From: Verrucomicrobiaceae bacterium
GTDB taxonomy: Bacteria; Verrucomicrobiota; Verrucomicrobiia; Verrucomicrobiales; Verrucomicrobiaceae
DNA length: 64,000 bases
Reading direction: 5' to 3'
NCBI GenBank assembly: GCA_015075365.1
Contig: JABTUN010000003.1
Location: forward strand, 913,060 to 977,059
The translations under genes and the position numbers were made by a program. Positions 43,033-51,227 of the stretch are shown here, one piece after another; position 1 is the stretch's first letter, and each line of letters starts with the position of its first letter. The notes below the pieces were generated by a model. The model was not told the DNA's origin. It saw only the letters and a program-made list of their open reading frames with translations, and did not search any database.

Positions 43033-46000
43033 CTACGGACGAACCAGCTCCGCCTTCCGCCACTCCTCATCAAAATATCCCGCCGCCACCGGTTCCTCGG
43101 CATCGACCTTCATCACCGCCCAATCGCCGAGTCGCGGGAAAAGCAGGTAATTGAAGGCCGCGAATTCCTTTTCGTGGAAGGTGTGGCCGCTGTTGATGAC
43201 GAGGTAGCGATTTGCAGACAGCGGGCTGGCGCAGATGAAAACAGGCGCGTGATCAGCGGCGGACTGCTTTTGCTCACCAAGCCGCATTTCGTCGCGCGTC
43301 CAGGTCACCGGCAGCTTCGGCAGCGCCTTGGCGATCCATGAGTTGCTGCCAGGATCGCCGAAGAGAATGAGGTGCTTGTCACGCACATCCGATTCGGTCA
43401 CATCGGTGTCGTTCTTCACCGGCAACTCGCCGCGCATGTAGCGCGCCCATTCGTATTCGAAGCGCTTGAGGTTTTGCTGCGCCCAGGCGTCCACGTTGGC
43501 GTTCCAGGGCTTCCCGGTGCCGCGCACGCAGAGGAAGGGCGTGGCGAAAGCATCATCAATCGGGCCTTGAAGGCCGGGTTGCTTGCCGGTGAGGGCGATT
43601 TCATCGCGCAAGCCGTCGCAGCGCCACTTGTCGCCGCTTTTTGAAAACACGAGAGCTTTGCCGGCAGACGGTTTCGGCACGTCGATCTGGCTTCCGCAGA
43701 TGCGCAGCTTCGAAACGGGCCGATGGAGGGCGAATCGGGTGATGTTTCGCGTTTCGCTGACTTCAATCACATCGCCATCGCTCACCTGCGCTCGAAACTC
43801 AGCGCGCTCGTAGTGTTTGCCAAGCGCGAGCAGTTCCAGCCAGTGGCAGCGGTTGTATTTGAGCGTCCAGGTGACGAAGCGCATCTGCTTCGGATCGTGG
43901 TCGATGTCTTTGGCGGCAATTTCGCCGATGCGGCGCATCTGCTCGGCGTGCGTCTTCGGATCGATGACGTGACCAGTACCTTGTGAGATGAGATTCACGA
44001 ACGGAATGCCTTCCTTCGCGAAGATCTCGCCCATGTGGACATGTGACTGGAAAAAGACGTCCTTGTCGCCGATGCAGGCGACCTCCGGCACCATGCTGGC
44101 ATTCGCGGCGTAGTCGATGGAGTCGAGCATGTGCAGCCCGATCTCCTGATGCGGCGGCAGCGGACCGACCTTGATAAAACCGGGGATCGGCGTCTCCGAG
44201 AAGCGATGCGTATCGACGTAGCCGCAATACGGCCCGATGGCGACAAAGCGATCCGGATGCTTCAAACCGAGGTGCCAGGTGCCCGATGCGCCCATGCTCA
44301 TGCCGCGCAGCACGATGCGGTCGCGGTCGATCTTGTAGTTCCGGCACACAGCCTCGATCGCCTCAAACACATCCGTCTCGCCCGCCCAGCGGTAGCAATT
44401 CTCCACGCGACCGAGCGGATGCAGCTCGATGTAGTCCACGTCCGGCGCGTTGCCCTTGTCCTCATCGCCTTCGTCGAAGCGGTTGATGAACTTCAGCTCG
44501 CTCATGCCCACCGGTTTTGAGCTGCCATGCAGCACGACATCGAGACGCATCGGCTTCGACCCATCGTAGCTCTTCGGAATGATCACGCCATAAGGCTGCA
44601 CCGAGCCGTCGATGGCCGAGACGAAACCGCGAGTGACCTTGCCATGCTTCTTCGCCCACGGCTCGTTCTTCGACTCCACGCGTTCGCGAAAGCGTCGTCC
44701 GGCGCGCTCAATAGCCGCCACGTCTGCCTTCGTGAAACTCGTGTCGAAATCGAGCGCCCACCACACGCCCTTCGCAAACACCTCGACATCGGGGTTCGTT
44801 CTCCGCGTGAACAGGAGCGGCTCAAGCAACGCGTTTCGTTGTTCGAGGGTCAAGCAGCCCGCCTCCGTCAGCATGAACTCCATCGCCGTCATGGTGTCCT
44901 CGTAGTTGGTCGAGTGCCCGCCGGCTTCGCGGTGGATGCTGAGCACCTTGCGCTTCGCCTGCTTCAGCTTGTCGGCGAGCCGCAGCACGCTTTGCGGCGG
45001 CACGATGTCGTCTTTTCCACCGGTGGTGAGCGCCACGGGCATGGTGAACTTCTCCGGCCAGAACTCCGCGCTGCGCTTTTTGTATTCCTCCGGCACCTCC
45101 GCCTTCGTGCCGCCAAACGAGGCCGTGCGCGCGTCCTGGAACTTCTCATACTCGACCAGGTTCGCCGTGCCGTTGAGGCTGCACACACCCGCAATGAGCT
45201 CGGGATGCAGCGCGGTGAAGGTCAGCGCTCCGGTGCCGCCCATCGAGCCGCCGGCGATGAAAATGCGGTTCACATGATGCCGCTTTTTCACCTCGCTGAT
45301 GATCTGCACGGCATCCGCCTCGGCTGCGGGCCCCATCCAGGACGTTTTGGCTCGGTAATCGGGCGAGACGACGATCAGCCCGAACTTCGCCGCGGCATCG
45401 CGCACGCCTTGGCACTCGCCGCGGTTGTCCTGGATAAACTGCCAGCGATCCGAGCCGTGGCCGTGCAGCGCGATCACCACGTCGTTAGGCTTCTCGGTTG
45501 ATTCAACGGGCACAAGCTCGACGTAGCGCTGCTCCGTGGTGTCAAGAATTGAACGGAAAGCCACATCCGTGAGCAGCAGGCTTCCCTCCTCCTTCACGCT
45601 GGCTCCCTTGAAGGCGAGAACGAGTTTCTCCGGCGTCGGGGTGACAAAGCGGTTCCGCGTGATGTCCGCGGCACCTTTGACGACGATGGCAGCCACACCG
45701 CCGCCGCGGATCGTGTTACCGGTGATCTCCGCGCGCGAATCCTCCAGCACCGCAATCATCGGCGGAATGCCGCCTTCGCGCGAGATTTCGTTGCCGGTGA
45801 TGAAGGCATGCGATCCACCCGTGACACCGATGGCGACGAGCTTGTTGTTGATGAGCTTGTTCTTCCGCAGAGTGGGCTGCGCACCTTCCTCGACGCCGAT
45901 GCCTGCCATGGCGTTGTCACGACATTCGTTGCTCTCGACCACGGGCTGAGTGTTCGACCCTGTGCGAATGCCGATGCCTGCGCGGCTGTTGTTGTAGCAG

Positions 46001-46710
46001 CGATTGCCGGTGACCTTCGGCGAGGAGCCCTCGCTGATGCCGATGCCGGCGCGGATGTTGTCGTGGCAGTTGTTGTTTTTGATCGCCGGACTTGATCCCT
46101 CGCAGCCGATGCCGGCGTAGAAGTTCTCGAAGCACTCATTCTTCTCGATGAGAGCCTTGCTGCCTTTCATCGATCCAATGCCGCCGCCCATGTTGCGAAA
46201 GCACACGTTGTTGGCGATGCGCGGCGAATCCGCCTTGATGGCGATGCCGGTGTAGCCGATGTGGTGCACGATGTTGTTCGTCACAATGCAGTTGGTGGCA
46301 ACCGCGATGCCCGGTTTGCCGTCGGCACCGATGTGCTCATGCGGCTGTTCATTGCCCTGCGTGTCAAAGTGGTGCTGCCAGAGCTTTTCATCGTAAGTTC
46401 CGACGCCGGTGACGGTGAAGCCGTCCAAAACGGCTCCCTCGGCCATTTCGACGCCACCTTCGAGAATCGTCGCTTCAGCCCGCCTGAGGCCGAGTTTGCC
46501 TTTTTCATCGTCTCCGGCGCTTTTGACGATCACGTCCGGTTTGAGCGTCAGCGGCTCGCGATACGTGCCTGGTTGCACGAGCACCGTGTCCCCCGATTTG
46601 GCCGCGTGGATGGCTCTTTGAACTGTTTTGAAGCCCTCGGGCACTCGCAAATCAGCAGCGCTCGACGAGGTGGCGATCGCGAAAGTCAGCAGAAGGATGC
46701 GCGGCGTCAT
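43033..46710 (-). CDS. Secreted fusion of parallel beta-helix with two alpha/beta hydrolase domains
   Basis: 1225-residue exported protein. The signal peptide is MTPRILLLTFAIATSSSA. Residues about 20-390 are a right-handed beta-helix (pectate-lyase/NosD-like) with repeats such as NNVCFRNMGGGIG, NECFENFYAGIG, NRCYNNSRAGIG. The first hydrolase domain has ALHGHGSD, FIAGGSMGGTGAL (nucleophile near residue 488) and GKDDIVPPQS. The second has VVLHGSS, VLRGMSMGASGTWHLGLKHPDRF (nucleophile near 805) and ISQGTGHVIDP, of the prolyl-oligopeptidase/carbohydrate-esterase look. The C-terminal 200 residues contain KYNRCHWLELL and are unassigned. It starts 8 bases after the SUMF1-like gene. A polysaccharide esterase with a glycan-binding or lyase-like module is likely, but whether the beta-helix is catalytic is unknown. 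Confidence 0.84.
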   Translation of the reverse strand: MTPRILLLTFAIATSSSAADLRVPEGFKTVQRAIHAAKSGDTVLVQPGTYREPLTLKPDVIVKSAGDDEKGKLGLRRAEATILEGGVEMAEGAVLDGFTVTGVGTYDEKLWQHHFDTQGNEQPHEHIGADGKPGIAVATNCIVTNNIVHHIGYTGIAIKADSPRIANNVCFRNMGGGIGSMKGSKALIEKNECFENFYAGIGCEGSSPAIKNNNCHDNIRAGIGISEGSSPKVTGNRCYNNSRAGIGIRTGSNTQPVVESNECRDNAMAGIGVEEGAQPTLRKNKLINNKLVAIGVTGGSHAFITGNEISREGGIPPMIAVLEDSRAEITGNTIRGGGVAAIVVKGAADITRNRFVTPTPEKLVLAFKGASVKEEGSLLLTDVAFRSILDTTEQRYVELVPVESTEKPNDVVIALHGHGSDRWQFIQDNRGECQGVRDAAAKFGLIVVSPDYRAKTSWMGPAAEADAVQIISEVKKRHHVNRIFIAGGSMGGTGALTFTALHPELIAGVCSLNGTANLVEYEKFQDARTASFGGTKAEVPEEYKKRSAEFWPEKFTMPVALTTGGKDDIVPPQSVLRLADKLKQAKRKVLSIHREAGGHSTNYEDTMTAMEFMLTEAGCLTLEQRNALLEPLLFTRRTNPDVEVFAKGVWWALDFDTSFTKADVAAIERAGRRFRERVESKNEPWAKKHGKVTRGFVSAIDGSVQPYGVIIPKSYDGSKPMRLDVVLHGSSKPVGMSELKFINRFDEGDEDKGNAPDVDYIELHPLGRVENCYRWAGETDVFEAIEAVCRNYKIDRDRIVLRGMSMGASGTWHLGLKHPDRFVAIGPYCGYVDTHRFSETPIPGFIKVGPLPPHQEIGLHMLDSIDYAANASMVPEVACIGDKDVFFQSHVHMGEIFAKEGIPFVNLISQGTGHVIDPKTHAEQMRRIGEIAAKDIDHDPKQMRFVTWTLKYNRCHWLELLALGKHYERAEFRAQVSDGDVIEVSETRNITRFALHRPVSKLRICGSQIDVPKPSAGKALVFSKSGDKWRCDGLRDEIALTGKQPGLQGPIDDAFATPFLCVRGTGKPWNANVDAWAQQNLKRFEYEWARYMRGELPVKNDTDVTESDVRDKHLILFGDPGSNSWIAKALPKLPVTWTRDEMRLGEQKQSAADHAPVFICASPLSANRYLVINSGHTFHEKEFAAFNYLLFPRLGDWAVMKVDAEEPVAAGYFDEEWRKAELVRP

Positions 46711-46718
46711 GAGGGCAT

Positions 46719-47804
46719 CTATTTGGAGGAAACCACCTCCACGCGCTGGCCGAGGCAGACTCGGAAGCCGTCGCGTGAGTCCGAATAAGCCACGTTCTTG
46801 ATTCCCAGTCGCACGGCGCAGCGCGCGTTGCCGGGCACATCGAAGTAGTTGCCGCCTTTGCACACCGGTCGCGTCACGGTGCGCTGCGCTGCGTTTTCGA
46901 AATAGACCTCTTCATGCCCGCCCTTCGGATCGAAGTGGTCGATGACAAATTCCCACACGCCGCCGCACATGTCAGCGAGACCGAAGCCGTTGCGGCCTTT
47001 CTCGCCGTAGTGATCCACGGGCGAGACAAAGGCGAAACCATCGCTCCACGGCACCTTTGCCAGCGGCCATGCTTTCGTGCGGCCCGGCAGCACATCCATG
47101 CTGGAGATGTTCAGCCGGCCCTGGCCTTCCTCGATCTCATTTCCCCACCAGAAGGCGCGGCTCTCCTTGCTGCCGCCGCGGCAGCCGTATTCCCATTCCG
47201 CCTCCGTCGGCAGACGGTATTCCATGCCATCCGGAACACGGCCCGCCTTGCGCTCGCGTTCGGTGAGCCACGCGCAAAAGGCACGCATGTCGTTGTAGCT
47301 CACGCACACGACGGGAAAGCCGTCTTGATTGGGAAATCCCCAGTTCGGATCACGCCAGCTCTTGCCCTTCATCGACTTCCACGGATGCACGACGCGGGTG
47401 GTGAGGTGGTAGCCGTCCCATTCGGGATCAAAGACCTGCGTCTCGCCGCCAGGTTGCTCCGCATCGGTCACGAAGCCGGTCTCTTCGACGAAGCGCTTGA
47501 ACTGCCCCACGCTGACTTCGGTGCGCCCCATCCAGAAACCGGTCTTCACACGCGTCAGCCGCGCCTTTTCACCCTCAAACGACTCGCGACTCGTGCCGGG
47601 CTGCGCTCCGCCTTCGATGCCCGTGGCCCACGCCTTCTCCTCCGGCGAGCTGCCCATCATGAACTCGCCCGGCGGGATAAAGACGACCTCCAACATCACA
47701 CCGCCGCCGAGATCGAGCTTTCGGGCATCGCCTTGAACGGGCGCGTCTGTGGCAAAAACGACGAGCGGTCCGCACAACAGCAGGCAGGTGATGAGATTCT
47801 TCAT
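46719..47804 (-). CDS. SUMF1-fold (formylglycine-generating-like) secreted protein
   Basis: 361-residue protein with a signal peptide (MKNLITCLLLCGPLVVFA). The SUMF1/FGE-sulfatase fold is clear: VVFIPPGEFMMGSS, WMGRTEVSVGQFKRFVEETG, PVVCVSYNDMRAFCAWL, YRLPTEAEWEYGCRGG, GLADMCGGVWEFV, and a final GFRVCLGQ. The catalytic Cys pair of true formylglycine generators, in the CHxSYC-like segment, is missing: the corresponding part reads YFDVPGNARC. It is therefore unlikely to activate sulfatases and more likely a binding or structural member. It starts after the sialidase gene (63-base gap) and ends 8 bases before the fusion gene. Confidence 0.86.
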   Translation of the reverse strand: MKNLITCLLLCGPLVVFATDAPVQGDARKLDLGGGVMLEVVFIPPGEFMMGSSPEEKAWATGIEGGAQPGTSRESFEGEKARLTRVKTGFWMGRTEVSVGQFKRFVEETGFVTDAEQPGGETQVFDPEWDGYHLTTRVVHPWKSMKGKSWRDPNWGFPNQDGFPVVCVSYNDMRAFCAWLTERERKAGRVPDGMEYRLPTEAEWEYGCRGGSKESRAFWWGNEIEEGQGRLNISSMDVLPGRTKAWPLAKVPWSDGFAFVSPVDHYGEKGRNGFGLADMCGGVWEFVIDHFDPKGGHEEVYFENAAQRTVTRPVCKGGNYFDVPGNARCAVRLGIKNVAYSDSRDGFRVCLGQRVEVVSSK

Positions 47805-47867
47805 GCGACTCTCATACGCGCACGCAGTGGAGGCTTTCTCCCGCCAAATCGCCTCCACCAGCGCTCC

Positions 47868-48950
47868 TCACTGCCCGGGTAGGGCAAAACTCGCGGCAGC
47901 CACGTGCGGACGGGCCCAGTCCTTGTGCGCGTGATCGGAGCCGCTGTAGTAGAGCGCGAGGATGCGGCCATCGGGCAATAGCACGCCGCTGGGATAGCCG
48001 CTGTCGCGCGAGGTCAGCGTGTCTGTGATCGTGAAACGCTTTGCGTAATCAAACTCGCCCGCAGTGCTGCCGATGATGCCGATGAGCCCAAAGGGCCCGA
48101 CGCGATTGCCGGCGAGAAGCAGCACGCCGCCGGGTGCCTCGATCAAATCCGCCGGATGCACCCAGGCCGGGGCGAGTTTTTTCGGCTCGCTCCATGTCGC
48201 GCCCTGATCGTCGCTCACACTCGTCCACAATTCATAGGCGCGGCTGCGCACCGCCGCGATGAGTCGGCCGGAGCGCGTGAGCAGCAGCGCCGTCTCGTTG
48301 AGCTGCGTTTTGCCGGAGCCGATTTGCGAGAGCCGGCTCCAGGTGCGGCCATCATCGGTCGAGCGATACACGTGGCTCGTCTCGCGGCGCGTCTTCATCT
48401 CGCCCTTCGAGCCGACGACATCGCCATAGACCGCCATCAGCATGCTGCCGTCCGGCAAAGTGACCATGCGGCCGTAAGGCGAGCCAAAACCATGCGCGGC
48501 GCAGTCGATGGGCGTGGGCGGCTGCCATGTCTTGCCGCCATCCTCGGAGCGTGTGACCCAGGTGGACATTTCCTTGCCGAGAAACGGATTGTATTTGCCC
48601 TGCTCATCGTAGTTCGCCGTGCGGTAGAAGCTGACGACGAGCGCGCCGGACTTCGCAACACCAAACGCGGGATTGCGGTCATCGAGCGGCGAGTCGTTCA
48701 CGACCACCTGCCCGCCCCAGGTCTTGCCGTTGTCCGAGGAGAAAATCATGTCCAGCCTGCCTGCGAGACCGAGATGAGCCGCCCCGGCGCGAATCACCGC
48801 CGCCACGCGTCCATCCGGCAGCCGGTGCATCACCGGAAACATAGCCTTCGGCGCCACCTGCCAGACCTCCGCTGGAATCTTCGGCGGCGACGGCTCCTCC
48901 GCCTGAATGAACGCGACGGAGAGCAGCAGGAGGCAAAGAGGAGTTTTCAT
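47868..48950 (-). CDS. Secreted sialidase-like exo-glycosidase with four Asp-boxes
   Basis: 360-residue exported six-bladed propeller protein. The signal peptide is MKTPLCLLLLSVAFIQA. Four Asp-box motifs are visible: SSDNGKTWGG, RSEDGGKTWQP, STDDGRTWSR and SDDQGATWSE. The N-terminal RLPDGRVAAVIRAG carries an Arg in the right place for a sialidase. In Verrucomicrobia and Planctomycetes such proteins are widespread, and many do not act on sialic acid, so the exact sugar is uncertain. It follows the Tat-exported gene after 67 bases and is in the middle of the nine-gene series. No GH33-defining Glu-Tyr pair was verified by eye. Confidence 0.78.
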   Translation of the reverse strand: MKTPLCLLLLSVAFIQAEEPSPPKIPAEVWQVAPKAMFPVMHRLPDGRVAAVIRAGAAHLGLAGRLDMIFSSDNGKTWGGQVVVNDSPLDDRNPAFGVAKSGALVVSFYRTANYDEQGKYNPFLGKEMSTWVTRSEDGGKTWQPPTPIDCAAHGFGSPYGRMVTLPDGSMLMAVYGDVVGSKGEMKTRRETSHVYRSTDDGRTWSRLSQIGSGKTQLNETALLLTRSGRLIAAVRSRAYELWTSVSDDQGATWSEPKKLAPAWVHPADLIEAPGGVLLLAGNRVGPFGLIGIIGSTAGEFDYAKRFTITDTLTSRDSGYPSGVLLPDGRILALYYSGSDHAHKDWARPHVAAASFALPGQ

Positions 48951-49017
48951 GACACTTCTTTAATGCGTCGCGCTGTCGCGAATCTATCCGCGGACCGGAC
49001 AGTCGGGAGCATCGACA

Positions 49018-50010
49018 TCACTTGGAATGGTTGCCCTCATTCCATCGGGCAAACTCCGCGAGAATCTCCTCACGCGAGCACCGCGGGCGCAGCACCGTGC
49101 GCACTTTGAAGCCGTAGTCCTTCATCACTTCCGGCTTCTGGATGAGGAATTGGAAATCCCACGCGGGATTCGTGGTCTTCAGCTCCGCATTCGCGCCGCC
49201 GCCGCTGGGTGAGTGGGTGAAGCGGATACCCTTGCTGCGGTCAAACATCACGATCCACACGAGATCGTCGAAGTGACCGTAAAAGAACGGCAGATCGAAA
49301 CGGAAGCGAGAAAGGCTCTTGAAGAGCGTGTCGCGACCACCTTCGGGAAACGTCATCTCGAACGTGTCATCGCGATGCCACACGGTGCTCTGGTCGTTGT
49401 GCCACTGCGTGCAGAACTGCGTCCACATCTCCTTCTGCGGATCCAGGCCACCGAGGAAATACAGGCTCTTGTCCGCGGGCGCGTTCATGTAGCTGGCCCA
49501 GAACAGCGACAGGTAACCACGCGGAAAGACATCGCGATGCGCGCGGCAGCGGAAATCCATGTCGAGGTAGTGCGGCGCGCTGAGCTTGAAGCGCGTCCAG
49601 CTTTCCACATGAAACGTCGGCGTCGGCGGCTGGTGCAGTTCTGCCCCGGAATCGCTGATGCGCGTGAGCGTCATCGGCGCCTGGCGCGGCTCGAAGAAGG
49701 TTTTCGAGTCCTCCAGATGCTCGCCGGTGACGATGTGCTCGAGATTCAAGCCAGCGATCGGCGTCGCGAAGAGGCTGCGCGTGCCCTTCGCGTGCTGAAG
49801 GCTCCACAGGCCGTTGTAACCCGCGCGATGCTGCTCGTGCGCCGCATTGTTGCCGACGACGGCGGTCAAATCACCGGCGCGCAGTGTGGTGTGCGAGTCA
49901 GCGGGCTGCTGGGCCGTGGCACGCGATGCCAGCGCGGCAGCCATCGAGGCGCGAATGAACTGCCGACGGCCACCGAGAGCTGAGAATGGCGAATGGGAGC
50001 CCGGTTTCAT
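49018..50010 (-). CDS. Tat-exported protein of unknown function
   Basis: 330-residue protein starting at 50010 on the ATGA overlap with the upstream SGNH gene; the frame to 50031 is not needed. The N-terminus has GRRQFIRASMAAALAS, a twin-arginine signal, so it is folded before export and may bind a cofactor or metal. The mature part has a plausible beta-rich fold with aromatic residues (GYLSLFWASYMNAPADKSLYFLGGLDP, FDLPFFYGHFDDLVWIVMFDR). It contains RSKGIRFTHSPSGGG and an Arg/Cys segment near the end (VRTVLRPRCSREE). I do not recognise the family. Its position between an esterase-like gene and a sialidase-like gene suggests a role in carbohydrate utilisation. Confidence 0.75.
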   Translation of the reverse strand: MKPGSHSPFSALGGRRQFIRASMAAALASRATAQQPADSHTTLRAGDLTAVVGNNAAHEQHRAGYNGLWSLQHAKGTRSLFATPIAGLNLEHIVTGEHLEDSKTFFEPRQAPMTLTRISDSGAELHQPPTPTFHVESWTRFKLSAPHYLDMDFRCRAHRDVFPRGYLSLFWASYMNAPADKSLYFLGGLDPQKEMWTQFCTQWHNDQSTVWHRDDTFEMTFPEGGRDTLFKSLSRFRFDLPFFYGHFDDLVWIVMFDRSKGIRFTHSPSGGGANAELKTTNPAWDFQFLIQKPEVMKDYGFKVRTVLRPRCSREEILAEFARWNEGNHSK

Positions 50011-51227
50011 GGTTGGTGTGCGTTGAGCCATTTTTCGAGCAGTTCGGGCAAAGTGGATTGATCTCCCGGCAAACGCTCAATGTAGCTCAAGTCCTGCGCG
50101 CGCACCAAACGGCGCGCAAAAGCCTCGTTGGCTGCTTCAACGGCATCCAGCGGCGTTTTGGCCGCCGATGGCAACGCGACGACCACATCCCACTCCTGCG
50201 GGCCAAAGCTGAGCGACCAGTTCATGATCCACGAATAGCGCTGGTGGAAGGTTTGCGGCGTTTTTTCGCTGAGATGACCGGGAACGGCAATGAGCACCAG
50301 ATCCGGCTTCATTGTGCGGACGGCCTTGGCGGCTGTTTCGAGTTCAGCGAGTGTTTTGCTCTCTGTAGGCCACGTTTTCACGGTGATTTGCGCGTCCGGA
50401 TGCCGCTTCTTCAAAGCGGCCTCGATGTGCTGGTCGTAAGGCGGCATGGCGAACACGGTGACTGACTTGCCTTCACCGAGCCGTTTCAGCGTGTGCGCGA
50501 GCGGATTCGGCGGTGGCGGCTCATCGCGCAGCGACAAGTCTTTGCCCGTGATGGTCTTCGCAATGGTTTCGGCGAACAGCTTGTGCCCGTCCATGTTGGG
50601 ATGGATGGCGTCGCTAAGCAGCAGGTTCCATTCGAGCGGGTCTTTGGCCCGCACGGCCTCATAAGCGGCGAAACAGTCCGCGAGGCCGAGCGACTCGGCT
50701 TTCGCGAGGTCACGAATCGCCTGCGAATACTCGGCGAGCTTCTCCACGGGCCGCTGCGGTGAATCGACGATGTTGTTTTGCGTGCAAAGCACGACTTCCG
50801 CACCCGCGTCGCGGCAGCGCTGGATGATTTGCTTCATGTTCGCGACGAAACCGGCCACCGGCACGCGCACGAGGTCGTTCATGCCGAACATGATCGTCAC
50901 CAGATGCGGCTTGTGAGCCAACACATCGCGCTCCAGCCGCGCGAGGCCGCCTTTGCTCGTGTCGCCGCTGATGCCGGCGTTGCGCACTGTGATGCTGGCC
51001 TGAGGATGAAGTCTTTTCAGCGCGATCTGCAACATCTCCGGATACGCTCGCACGCTGCCGCTATGATAATAGACACCCGTGATGCTGTCGCCGATGCAGA
51101 CGATGCGAACGGGTCCTTTGGCCTCGGTGAGGAGCTGGCGTGTCTTTTCAACGCCGTTCGCGGACTGTCCGCGGGCCATTGTTGCGAACTGCAGGAGCAG
51201 GGAAAACGCGAAGAGGAGTCTGTTCAT
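50007..51227 (-). CDS. Secreted SGNH hydrolase with degenerate second half
   Basis: 406-residue protein, signal peptide MNRLLFAFSLLLQFATMARG. The first SGNH domain is complete: VRIVCIGDSITGVYY (nucleophile), NAGISGDTSKGG (block II), IMFGMNDLVRV (block III), and DAIHPNMDGHKLF (block V His). Residues about 250-400 look like a second copy that has lost the motif: VTVFAMPPYDQHIEAALKKRHPDAQITVKTWP parallels the first domain's LKRLHPQASITVRNAG, and PDLVLIAVPGHL parallels the block III strand. A binding or dimerisation role for this half is possible. The gene is coupled by 4-base overlaps both upstream (to the MFS gene) and downstream (to the Tat protein). Confidence 0.85.
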   Translation of the reverse strand: MNRLLFAFSLLLQFATMARGQSANGVEKTRQLLTEAKGPVRIVCIGDSITGVYYHSGSVRAYPEMLQIALKRLHPQASITVRNAGISGDTSKGGLARLERDVLAHKPHLVTIMFGMNDLVRVPVAGFVANMKQIIQRCRDAGAEVVLCTQNNIVDSPQRPVEKLAEYSQAIRDLAKAESLGLADCFAAYEAVRAKDPLEWNLLLSDAIHPNMDGHKLFAETIAKTITGKDLSLRDEPPPPNPLAHTLKRLGEGKSVTVFAMPPYDQHIEAALKKRHPDAQITVKTWPTESKTLAELETAAKAVRTMKPDLVLIAVPGHLSEKTPQTFHQRYSWIMNWSLSFGPQEWDVVVALPSAAKTPLDAVEAANEAFARRLVRAQDLSYIERLPGDQSTLPELLEKWLNAHQP

